From Cristatella mucedo (Eukaryota > Bryozoa > Phylactolaemata > Cristatellidae): a stretch of 64,000 nucleotides of DNA. The translations under genes were made by a program, and so were the position numbers. The notes below the pieces were generated by a model. That model was not told where the DNA came from and did not search any database. It was given only the letters and a program-made list of their open reading frames with translations. Below are positions 24,601 to 37,131 of the stretch, piece after piece. The stretch's first letter is position 1. Each line of letters starts with the position of its first letter. The stretch spans positions 1,791,501-1,855,500 of the forward strand of contig WPIO01000060.1 in the NCBI GenBank assembly GCA_009760855.2. Direction: 5' to 3'.

Positions 24601-27600
24601 CGTACCTGCGCCTCCAGCTCGGCCGTCCTCCGCTCGGCCGCTTCCAGCTGACCGGTCGTCCTCGAGCTGGAAGCCTCGAGCGAGCGCAGCTTGGCAGCAG
24701 CTGCGTCGAGCGCCCGGCGGAGCTCCGCTTCGGCGCGCTCTCCGGCGCGTCGCGTGCTCGACAGATCGTCGTCGCGCTCCCTCAGCTGCTCGGCGGTAGG
24801 ACGACAACGAGCGAAGTGTCGCAAGGCTTCTCGAAGTGCGGGCGAGCAGGCGGCCAGCAGCAGCGAGCGATCGAGCCAGCGTGCGGTCGCTGCAAGCTGC
24901 GGCTGGGCCCCATCCGCTGCGCTAAAAGCGACGCGGCCACGTCGCGCAGTGGTGGCCAACGGCCCCTGAAAGGGAATGCGCCTGCGAGGCAGACGCGAAG
25001 TGCGGCTCGAGCAGTCACGGTCGGCGCGAAGCCAGCTGCCGCCGGCTCTCACCAGCTTCTCGAGCTCGGCCATCTTGTCGCGACACTGCCTCGTCTGACT
25101 GCTTGCCTCGCTCAGCAGTGCCTTGTACGACGAGGCCTCGGCGACGGCGGCGTCCTTGCTGCGCAGCAGGTCGGCGGTCGTGCGGCCCGACGTCTGCTGG
25201 ACCTCTGCCAGCTCGTCGTGACGCGTCTTCAGCTGCAGCGGCACCGCAATGCGTCATGTCAAATCGCTCCACGGTGGAAGCAGGGAATGCAGAGCAGAGG
25301 CAGAGCTTTGAGTGGACTCAAGAGGAAACTTTTGCAGACTGATTGCTTCGAAGGGGGGGGGAAAGGATCACAATCTATTATGCTCCCAAAGCCTATCTAG
25401 AACTCACTGCTACTGTCAGTGTACCACTCACTACTACTGCCTCACTACTACTGTCAGCACGTCACAACGTCACCTGACATGACGACATTTAAAAAGAAGC
25501 TTAAACTACACCTGCTTATTACAGCATTTGGTGGGTCTCTGTGAGTCGTTCCTTGTGTGCACGCACCTGCTTACACCAAGCCTGCCTACCGCTTGGGTAT
25601 GTTACCACCAATCATCTACTAACACTTTCCATACAGCTTATGTAAAGTGCCTTGAAAGATTTACAAGTTCTTAGGGGGTGCAATACAAATGTACTATTAT
25701 TCTTATTACGAAAGACACACCACCACTCTTGTCATAAATTCGTTAATGCTTTCAGGCTCGGTTGCATGAAGACAGATACGATGCACACAGCGACCATCTG
25801 CCCACGTGCCCAACCCATATGACCAACCCAGTAGTGAGTGTCACTTCTCGCTTACATATTCACAAAAAGAGTTATTTTCGAATTTCTTCTTTTGAATTCA
25901 AGAGACCAAATTGGAATGCACGATGCAAGCGCCTGATCCCCACACACTCTTTCTGTACTTTGAAATACAGAGGCACCATCTGCGGTGCATCGCCTTCCAT
26001 TTTTAACATACAAAAGAAACCTTCAACTTTGGCTCATTGCACGGCTGTGCATCTGGTTTACGTCGGCCAACCGAAACTTGCCAGCACGGGCAATTTTCAA
26101 GTGGCATCGTTCTTGCCGGCGATAGCCAAATGTCAAGCATTCCAGACTACGGTGATGCTTGCACTGATTCACGAACGCCTCAGGCAGGCATGCCACTGGC
26201 CTCGGTGGCAGATGCCCCTCCCAGCTGCAGCCACACCATCACCGACAGGGGTCGCTCGCACGACGTGCGTGGCTGCGGAATGCGGCAGCACGCTCACCAA
26301 GGTCTCGTGCGCTAGCAGCTTGGCGCTGGCCTCCTGCAGCTGAGAGCTCAGCTCGGCGCACTGCTTCCGGCACACCAGCAGGTCGGCGCTGGACGCGTCT
26401 CGACTGCGCTGCAGCTCCGAGACAGTGGCCGCGCCCATCTCGCGCTGCTTTGCCAGCTCGTCCTGCTTGCTCTTGAGCTGCAAAGCGGACAACGAGCACA
26501 GTTTTGCACAGCTCGCAGAGCACAGCTGCTGCACACCAAACCTGCGTAACGGGTGAAACCAGATGCAATATGGTGGCGGTGGGGGGACGTACTGGCTGAA
26601 GCGGCAGGCACGCCCGAAGCCGACGCCAAGCAAACAAGCCCCGTTGGCAAGGAGGCCAAGAGCGAGGCACGGCTTGCTGACAAAGGAGTAGGCACAGTAG
26701 AAGGCGAGGAAAGCTAGCGGGAAGTAGGCAAGCAGTCAACTGGCTCGGCACGAGCACGCCGGCAGAAACTAGTCACCGGGCCGAACGTTGACAACAACGC
26801 GACACAGCACGTACTGCACGACTGGAGCGGAGCTCGAGCCGGACCCAACGTGTGGGCATTCTCCGTCGGCAAATGTCGGTGTCAGATCTTACGCTGACTC
26901 GCACAGTCTGCCACGGCTTGGCTCCTTCATAACTGGTGGTCCACTATCAACCTCCTCCTCGGGCCCTCGGCTTCTTGTCTACTATGGAGAATACACCCTA
27001 TTCCTCTTCTTAATCCGTTGGCGACAGGAGCAGATACCCTGCAGGTCCTCGACTGTGGAGCTCGAGATTCCTACGCAACGACATCTGCTCTCCTGCTGCC
27101 GAATACAAGGCATCCTTTCCAGCTGTCCTGCACTGCTACTTCCACGCTACTCACTACCTCGACTGCTACTTCCACGCTACTCACTACCTCGACTGCTCTC
27201 CTAACTCAGCTATACTTCCCACTTTCTCTTTACTGTGCAAAGTTTGTTGGCTACCCAATGTGTACCGAAAAGCTGCTTAGGCCTTGACAGGGTTATACGA
27301 AACTGTCCTGCGTAACACCCACACATAGTCTTTTTTGTGGCTGTGTGGAGTTCCAGCCAGATATAATAACAAATAATAATAAATCTTAGCTGATTAAACA
27401 GCCTCCTTTTGTATAGCGACAGAAGACCCTTTACGGCTATCACCAACGCTTGCAGTGGCGATAAAGAATCGCCAACCGCAGGAATCGAACCACGACCTCG
27501 GGACCTAGGTCGTGAAAGCAACTGCCTTACCTAGTGTGCCATCACGGCTCACCAATATACATTTGCTTGCCAAGCAAATGCAGAAGACCGGGCACCGGAC

Positions 27601-30600
27601 AAAGCATAGTCAGCCATTATCCAGGGAGCTGAAAGCAAGACATTGGCCGGCCCTAGGAGAGGGAGACAGGATGGGAGAGGCATGCCGGCAGGGGCGCTAG
27701 AGGGGAGATCACAGCCAACGCTGCGCACGTGCTGAGACACGCAATTCTTACGCAACGACAACTACTCTCCTACTGCCGGCCATTGCACATCCTTTTCAGC
27801 AGTCCTGAGCTACTACTTCTATGCTACTCACTACCTCAACTGCTCTCATGACTCTGCCATGCTTCCCACTTTTTCTTTGTTGCGTGAGACGAAGTCTGTT
27901 GGCTACCGAATGCGTACCGAAAGCCACTTAGGCTGTGAGTTTGCTATACAAAACTCTCCTGCGTAACACCCACATGGTCTTTATGACTTTGTGGAGTTAC
28001 TGACGGAGATACATGAGACAGTCACTGTCTGGGATGCGGAAGGAAACATAACATAACAAAAAACATAACATAACACGGGGCTTAGGTCGTCAGCAAACGG
28101 CGGTAGCAAGACGCTCGCGCATGCGTACGCCGCAGCTAGCTCGGCGTGCGCTGTCGACCCGCGCACGATCGCGCAGCATCGGAGAACGGACGGGCGCTCC
28201 CCAAAACGTGGACACACGAGGAGCACGCCGACACCGAGCGCGCGACCCACGTACCGAGCACTCAGCTGCAGCGAGCTGCGTGGCGGCATCACTCATTTTT
28301 CTCTTCAGCGACTGCAGCTCTGCGCTCTGGCTCGCGTGGTCGCGGCGGAGCTGCGCCACCGCTCTCTTCAGCTCCTCCGACTCCACCGGCACCTCGACGC
28401 GCCTCTCTATCACCTGCGAAAGAAGAGGGTGCTGCGTGAGGCGGCCTATGGAGCAGGCGAGACGGCCGCCGCGAGACTACTGCGCTGCAATTACTGACGC
28501 GGGCACGTGAGACTACAGCGAGGAGAGCAAGCAGAGGAGCTATTTACCACACACCGTTCTACGCTTCGACTGAGAAGCCGTGGCACTACTTTCTGGCCAT
28601 CAAGAATTTCAGTCACCTCTAAGCAGCCTGGCTCCTAGCATGGCAAGAATCCAGCTTGCCGTGCGCTTTTGGCGGACGTGTGCAACTGCGAGCATGCCGC
28701 CGTGTCTTGGCCCGCCCAGGGGTGAGGGTCTCGCACTTCACGACCGAGGCTGCGGATTCGAGTTCAGCCCAAGACAATTCCATATCGCTGACCTACTGCC
28801 GCTATATTTGAACGATGCTGTAGAATCAGCTCTTGTTTTTTTTGCAACCGTATGGGCATGCATGGCAGACGGCAGGCAGCATTGCAGTAAACGCAAGCTC
28901 GCAGGTTCCGGCGGCGGCGAATGCACACGAGCGAGGACAGGTCTTAGACTGCAGCAAAGCGCATAGGTAAGCGACGATCAGGCAAGCTTTGACGGCTGAA
29001 AGCAAGCGAACACTCGAAGGCGCCACGAATTCCCACGGAGTTAAAAGCCGTCGTCGTAATGGCAGCCAAGGAAGCACGTGCTCGAGCAGCTCCTTTCGGC
29101 TCAGGAATACCAGCTGATTCAGCAGACTCTTTTTGTATAGCGACAGAGGAGCCTCTACGACTGTCACCACTGCTTGTAGAATCGTCCACAGCAGGATTCG
29201 AGCCTGCCACCTCAGTCGTGAAAACCGACCGCCTTACCAAGTGCGCCATCATGGCTCACCGGGCTTGCCGTTTGGGGAAGGCCCGAGACGCAAGCGCCGA
29301 CGGCCAGAGGACACGGCCGACTGCGCGTGCGCAGTCGGCCGTGTCCTCTGGCCGTCGGCGCTTCGGAGAAGCAAACGCTGGCCAAACGACGAGACGGCTT
29401 TGCCGACGGTCGAGACTAGCAGAACAGCAGCTGCACAGCAGACGCCAAGGGGAGGCGGAAAGGCAGGGTGCCACCGGAATGAGGAGGGGGAGCGGCACGA
29501 GAGTGCAGGCCGTCCAGCCGGGGTGTAAGCCCCGGCCGAGCGCGGGGTGAGCAGTGCGACGGGGGCGTGGGGCCAAACCTCCGGTGGCTTTGACCTGGCC
29601 GCCGTCGCCTGCCTCTCCAGCTGCTGACGCTCGTCGGCGGCAGTGCGCAGCTGCTCGCGGTGCAGCTGCTCGGCGTCGGCCAGCCGCTTGGCCGTCGTGG
29701 CGCAGTCGGCCTCGAGCGACAGGACGCGGTTCATCAGCTTGTCGTTCTGCTCCTCGAGCCGACGCGCACGGTCGGCGGAGTCTCGCGGCGCGGACGACGC
29801 CGCCGTGGCCGAGGCAGCCGCGAGCCTGCCGCTCAGCTCGACCACCTGCTGCCCGAGCGCCGCTTTCTCGTCCGTCAGCTGCTCGATGCGCCGCTCCAGC
29901 TGCGAGTTGTCGTTCTCCTTGGCAACGACAGCGCGGTGACGGCGTCAAGTCGACGGGACAGCAAGGCGCCAGGTGGCGCTGCGCGCACGGCTCGCACAGT
30001 CCCCCGAAGTGTGGAAGCGAGAGCACTAGCGCCGCCGTGAGCAATTCCGGCAGCATCCGGCGGGAGCGAGAGCACACACGCAGAGGCTCGGTAGCGCCAA
30101 GCCAATGCCAACCTATGCAGATCTTTCTGGCGTCAGGCTGCCGAGCAGCACAAGTACAGGTCAGGTGATCCAGTGGCTTCATTTATATGAGAGCGGCAGA
30201 TGAGCCTTAGCGACATTACCCCTACTTAAAAACGCACCTATGTATCACAGCATTTAGTGTAGGTCCATGTGATTCGTCCTTTGTGAGCATGGTGGCACCG
30301 TGCATGCTCCCACTAACCGTATTTGCATGCTGACCCCGTGCATGTCACCTCTAGCCATGCAATACTTGCTGTCACTAAGCATGGTACTAAAAACCATTCA
30401 ACCAGGCTTCCTTTGCAGCATATGTAAAGTGCCTAGACAGAGATACAACTTCTCTGAGGGCAGTATGCAAATGTATTGTTATTATTATCATTATTATTAT
30501 TATTACTGCTTGGAGCGAGCAATATAGAATTGCGCACTTCAAGACTCAAACGCACGACACGGGAGGTACAGTATAAGCGCCTTACACACCGGGGCTGTGG

Positions 30601-33600
30601 ACCCCCACCATCCGGCTAGACCAGCAAGGCGGACATAGAAACGTCAAGTGACTCTTCATTCTGCTAAAAAAATCATGACACTCAGCGCGTGGGATATCGT
30701 ACACGTAGACAATAAAAACAATGGTTCGTTGTGACGCCAAATCGATCTTACGACCAGTGAAAAACCAGGGCCGTTGCCAGGTAATTCACGACACATGGCA
30801 TAATTGAATACTGTAACTGAACAAGTCTCACAAAATAGGCTAACTGAGACTTAATGAAGTGTGCATACGATGCTTGGCAAAATCGTTGTATACGGCAATT
30901 GCCGGTGGGTTCCCAATAAAGAAGCCAAACTGCAAAGATGCCGGTGAGAGTAACTCTCCAGGGAGAGGTAAAAATGGCTGTGCGGTTAGCCGAAGGAATA
31001 GCACACTGCCACCCACAAGATTTGTAGCCACAACATCTGCCAACAGATGCTCAAGTATTACTGTATTATCCTTTTAGACTGAGTTTAAAAATTAGGGTAC
31101 ACAATCTTCCGTACGAACTCGCAGTATACCTGGAACTCGCTTCTGGCCACGGTCATTACCTGCTGTAACTTGATGGATACTTTAAAGCCGTATCCGGTCT
31201 GCTCACCTTTCCCTTAGCCCCGATTAACTTGCCTGTCTAAGCATTATACCGTGCATTTAACAAGCTCAAGGCCATCGATTCTCTAGCAGCGAGTTGCAAA
31301 GCAAGCGAATTCAGATTTAGTTCTCCTAGTGAGCTTACAAACGACCTATTGTTATTGTTATGCCGGCACAGATGCCAACGGCATAGGGGTGGCTGTGCCC
31401 CCTTTGAGACTACCATAGCCTCAGATAGGCTGGTTCACCACTTCAACATTTCCTGCGATTGCTGACTGTGACGAGAGGGCGGTCGCCAGACCAGAATGTC
31501 AGATGATAATACCCAAACACGTTTGTATAGCAGGCATGCCAAGAGGGCTAAACCTCTCTGTAAGCAGCACTTCAAATAGGCAGGCTCGCTCGTCGACTGA
31601 TGAGAGCCACAGTGAGCTGCAACTACGGTGCAGCGAGTAGCGGCTTTCTACTGGGCTTGCACTGCCGCTGCTCACCATGGCTAGCTGGACGGCCTGCGCC
31701 TGGCCGGCGAGCTGCCTGCTGTGGGCAAGCTCGGACTGCAGGCGGCCGGCCTCGGCCCGCGCCTCGTCGGCGGCCGCCTGCGCGGCATGCAGCTGTGCCA
31801 CCAGCTCGAACTTTTCGCTGTGCAGCAGCCGCGCCTGCTCGGCCAGGCGCGCCACGGCTGCGCCGACGCTGCCTCCGCTTCGACCTGAAGCGTACGCCCC
31901 GCGTGGTCGCGTTCGCCAAGGCGTAGCTGCTCCTGCCGCCGGAAGAACGCTCGAGCGAGCTGCAGCACTCATAGAGACAACGACCGAGCATAGGCAAAAG
32001 GAGGAGGTGGAGGAGGAGGATGAGGAGGAAGAGGATGAGGAGGAGGAGGAGAAGGAGGAGGAGGAGCATTGCCTGCGGGTGTCTGCTGGTTGTGGCGCTG
32101 CCCTTCCAGCTCGCCGAGGCGGCCGTCCTGCTCGGCGACGATGGCGCGCAGGTTGTCGATCAGGCGCTCCTTGTCGCCGAGGATGCCTTCGTACGTCTTC
32201 TTGAGGATCTTGATCTGCTGCCGGTGGCCGGCCTCTTCCTTCGTCAGCCGATCGTGGGAGTCGCGGTTCTTCTCGGACAGGTTGCGCACCTTGAGCAGCA
32301 GCTCGTCGCGCTGCGCGTCGAGCGCCATCATCTCCCTCTTCAGAGCGTGGTACTCGATCGCTGCAAGAAGAGAGCGCACCGCGTGTACTCGCGCCGGCTC
32401 TGCTCGTGCCCGCTCTAGGAGACCGTGGCATTAGTTCGTCTGCTCGCAAGGCCCGAAGGTCACTACTGCCGCACGTCACAACGTCCCCTGACGTGACGAC
32501 ATTTGAAAAGAAGCTTAACACACACCTGCTTACTACAGCATTACGTGGGCTTTGTAATTCGTCCTTCGTGTGCATGCACCTGCTTAAACTATGCCTGTTA
32601 ACTTCTCAGAAGGCTCTAAACAAATGTATCATTACAGCTCTCCTCTCGAAGCGAGGACAAGGACAATGAGACGACCGCGCACATGTGCCCTGTCAGCTCT
32701 GCGCCAGCAAAGGATGATATCGCAGCCTGGTCGTGGGGACAGGGACTGGGCATCGCTGGATGTACGTGCAGCAGTGCGGCCGTCCTCTCCCACCGGTCCC
32801 AGGGGAGGGTAAAAACAGCAGCTTCTCATATGTGATCAGGTGGATGGCTGTGAGTGGGGGACAGCCAAAGCTACAGCAATACTGCTAGGTCACATGTTCC
32901 AGCTTGCGTGTGCAAAAGCTCACACACGCACTCACGCACGCCCGCCCGCACGCACGCACACACACATTCACACACACACATTCACTAATATATACATCTA
33001 CTGCAACGTAAGCAAATAGCACTTTCAAAACACCACAGAATCACCCAGATTAAGCAAAACCATTAGACAGCCGGCAGGGCTTGGGGGAGCAACCGCCAGC
33101 AGCAACCGAGCTGTCCTGGTGGCATTTTCAGATTTGATAAAATGCAAACCGACAAGCAGAACAGAGGCCATACTCAGAAGGAGCCACACAAGTCACATGT
33201 GTGCTACGATGTAGTGCAAAGCAGTGGAAGAGTAAACCAGACGGGACGAGAGATCTTACGCAAACAAAAAGCCAGAAGCAGCATTAACCCATAAACCAAT
33301 CGTGTCCCTATTTTGGCTAGGGTGCGATTACACGGTCTTAATAAAGCAAAAGTGTACAGGGTGATGCAAGCATTGGAAAGACCTTTGCTTCAGAATTTGC
33401 ACGTCAGGATCAAAGCAATCTGTATCAATTCCACAACCGCATCATCTGATGGACAACTTGCACGTCCCCACACTGCAGACAAACACCCGCGACGCTTTCT
33501 GTGGGCAAAGAATTTCAAGTTGAAACAGCTGCCTCGTGAATCAATGGGCCAGCAGCAGCAGCAGCCCCGACCGGCATAACGGGGAGTCGACATCTGCTGC

Positions 33601-36600
33601 AGCTGCTGCACGAGTGGCGTGGCACCAAGTACCAGCAAGGCTGTGGGAGGATGAAGGATGGGGCAAATGCAAGATGGCGGCCGGCCAGGCAGCTGGCTGG
33701 GCTGAGTGAGTGAGTGCCCACTGACTAGTGATGCCAGCCACAACGCACACGGCTCGGGAGTGAATTCGCTAAGCTGCTTATTCTGCAACACCGAGACATG
33801 GTCCGAAAATGCACGGTCAAGAAAGACGACGTCAAGTAGCCAGTCTTGCCCCGAGCGCCAGCAAGACTCGCCCAGAATGCGCACTGCAAAAGTTTAGCCA
33901 AACAGGAAACGTCAGTCTCGAGCACAATACAACGGAAATAAGGGTCATTCGCCCCTTGCACAGCCAGCAAAATGAGAAGCGCACCAGCTGCAGCCGTCTT
34001 AATGAACAAGCTCATCCGATGAACCCGCTCAATAGGCCAGCAACCTCAGCAAGCTGCCGACAGCCAAATAATAATAATAATAACAAGACATTTGTGTAGT
34101 ACTCTCAGAGAACTAAACAAGCTCATCCGATGAACCCGCTCAATAGGCCAGCAACCTCAGCAAGCTGCCGACAGCCAAATAATAATAATAATAACAAGAC
34201 ATTTGTGTAGTACTCTCAGAGAACTAAACATCTTCCTACGGACTTTATACATGCTTCTAAACGGAAGCACGGACATTGGTGAGTGATAACATGCACAGTG
34301 TCAGTGCGCATAAGCATACTGAGGACAATTTACGTGGACCTTGTAAGTGCTGCGAGGAACGAGTGCATTTTGTGGCTCCCTTTTAAATATCGTCGAGTCA
34401 GGGGATGTCAGTCACATCAGTCGGTTGTAAGTTTCAGGCCAACCGATGCCCTACGTAAAACGTAGGCTAAAAATGGAGCATGCTCTGGGCAACTGCCCCA
34501 GTATCAGCAAGTCGGCAGCCCCTCTAGCTACGATCTCAACGCACAGGTTTCATGCTTTAAGCGGCCGTGCCGGTAAAAGGCGACAGTAACCTGCCCCTGC
34601 CATTGCAACTATGTCGACCAAGATTTCCACCGCCGGTAACAGGCAAAAGCAAAGAATACTGCAGCCGTGGCAGCTGCCTGCTATATCCTCCCAATCTATC
34701 GCAACTTCTAAAAGCATAAATAACGGCTGCAGCTGGTCAGCAAGCCCGGGTTGTCAGTACGCACCTGAGGCCTGCTCCAACTCGCTCTCATCCTCAGCAG
34801 ACGAGCCGCCCTCGGCTTCTGGTGCACCTGAAATTGCACGACGAGGCAGCGCCACTGAGTAGTGGGCAGTGCGGCTGAAGCTGCGCTCATATTCCCTCCT
34901 GTCTCTGCGGCAGTGGCAATGAACTAATGACAATGAAAAAAAAGATTCACACGGCGACAGTGGCTGCTAAGCTCATCCTCGACGAGGAGTCGTCAACGGT
35001 ACAACGTGTGTCAACAACAGCAAGAGAAGACACAGACGACCTGGCGATGGCATTGCAGCCACCGGGAGCACGGCCATTCCCTGGCCAGCCAACCGCTTGC
35101 AGCTGCCGCCGCCGCAGCTGCCGCAGCAGCTCCGGCTCATGCAGCGCGATCGCTCGCACGCTCACTGTCGAGACCAAGATCGTGCATCAGCATCTCTGCT
35201 CTTGACTTCATCGCCGGTATGGGATTATGTGTCATGGGGCCTTTGAAGGTAGGAGGACGAGCCTGCAAAGACGAGGATGCAAAGGAAAACGTTGCCACAG
35301 CATTTTGAGAAGGCTTCGACTCGTGAGCATTCGCCCCGAGGAGTACAAACGATCGATCCCGCATTGCACATCACTCGCACGCACGCACACACACACACAC
35401 GAACGATCGCAGTGACAAGCCGTGACATTATTAGTTGGTCACGTGCAGGTATGTCTGAGCAGTATCTGAATCTCAGTTTGCAATTCCACTGATCGACAAA
35501 GGCTACGTGGCTGTCAATCCGGAGTTTTCCACAGCAAGAAGAATAGCTCTGAAGGACAAACGAGGCAGTAAGTCCCATGAAAGTAGCAGCACAGAAGGGC
35601 CAGAAAGAATGCGCCAGAGTTGACAGAAGTTAGCTGAGAAGATATTGCACAAGAAGTGTGGAAGCGAGTTCCATAATCTAGGATCTGCAGAGCAAAAGCT
35701 ACTTCCTTCAAAGGTCTCTCAGTGAAAGAATCGAACAGCTAATTTATTGTTTATAAGAGTAGATGAGGGCATGAAGAGGTTGAAGCTGGTGCAGCTGTTC
35801 AGTTTGGCATGAAGGAACCAATCCAAGGTGGGCCTTACGAGTCAGAGCAATAATTTTGCTCTGCATCCATTGATCAATATCAATCGGGAGCCAGTGTAGC
35901 TCCTTCAGCAAAGGAGACACGTGGCTAAATTTGTTGGACTAATTAAACAAACACTGGAGCAGTATTCCTTAATAGCTTTAGAGGCTTGCTCTCCCCTTTT
36001 TCGGTAGACCAGCCAAAACCGAATTATAGTGGTTATCCAGTCGAAACAAAAACCCGGTGCAAAGTCACAGCAGCAGCAGCAGCCACTGGCAGCCAGCCTA
36101 TGGGAAGCAGAAGCCTTGGCAAGCTGACAGGAGCTCGACAAGCAAGCATTCAACTCTAATTTAGAGTGACCAACCAGTCAAGCTCTCTTTTTCTCAAGCA
36201 AGTCTCTTTTTCTCCATGCCGTTGGCAACAGCAAAACAATCACTGGAAAGCGGCTGAAGTATGGGCATCTCATGGCCTGCCAGAGTAGCAAGCCGTTCGG
36301 AGCCCCAGGCACCCAAGAGACAATCGGACTGCAGGCTGGGTGTGGGTCATCGAATATGACAGACGCTTGACTTATTCCACTGGTTTTCGATCGATCTGGG
36401 GGGTCTTCTCCAGCGACTCAACAATGCAATCCAGCGATGGATGAAGCGAGGTCGAGATCGATGAAGTAGAGACACAACAGACTGTAGCTCAGAATGCTCG
36501 ACTGCTGCAGCCGACAATTCTTGGTCGGTCAGAATAAATGGTCGCCGGTGCGACTCCAGTCTTTGGTTTAGGACGTCGTGGGGGTGCGATACACCTTTTG

Positions 36601-37035
36601 GTTGTTTGGCGAAGCACGGTACCTGACGATGGTTGGCAGCTAAATCTTTCTGCTCAGCCACCAGCAAGTGCTGCATTAGCCTATTTGCAGCAGCTGCTCA
36701 CACGACATCGCTGATTGCAGGTGCCACGACCTTTTTTTTAAGAGACGTTTCTGCCAACCACACATTTCGTTTTCCCATCGAAAGAGTATTACTGCCTAAT
36801 TTTCCTACAGCGCACTCGCTGATCCCTGGCAATAAAAAAAAGTTACCTCCTGCTTCGGAGCTTTTATGAAAAAGAGGCATGCCTCCGAATTCGGTTTTCA
36901 TCTTCCTCAATAGCAGCTCCTTTGATGGCAGCGCATGGGCTTTGGAGGCAATGAAGGCTAGAAAGCAAATTCACTGCTACGCCGTTATGCTCAGCTGAGT
37001 GGACAAGGAAGCAAGCCCCTGACCTCGAGCATAGT

Positions 37036-37131
<96 letters not shown>

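Noticed and set aside
24579-25400. Plus-strand frame of about 273 codons
   Set aside because: Antisense shadow of kinesin exons 8 and 9.
31499-32575. Single 358-codon minus-strand frame treated as one exon
   Set aside because: It mixes frames of two kinesin exons and includes a low-complexity Ser run from the intronic CCT repeat. The spliced model keeps coiled-coil register; this frame does not.
36609-36676. Possible extra kinesin exon ([19 protein letters not shown] before CGTCAG|GTACCG)
   Set aside because: The donor is good, but it leaves phase 0 while the next exon is entered in phase 1, and no clean acceptor supports its start.
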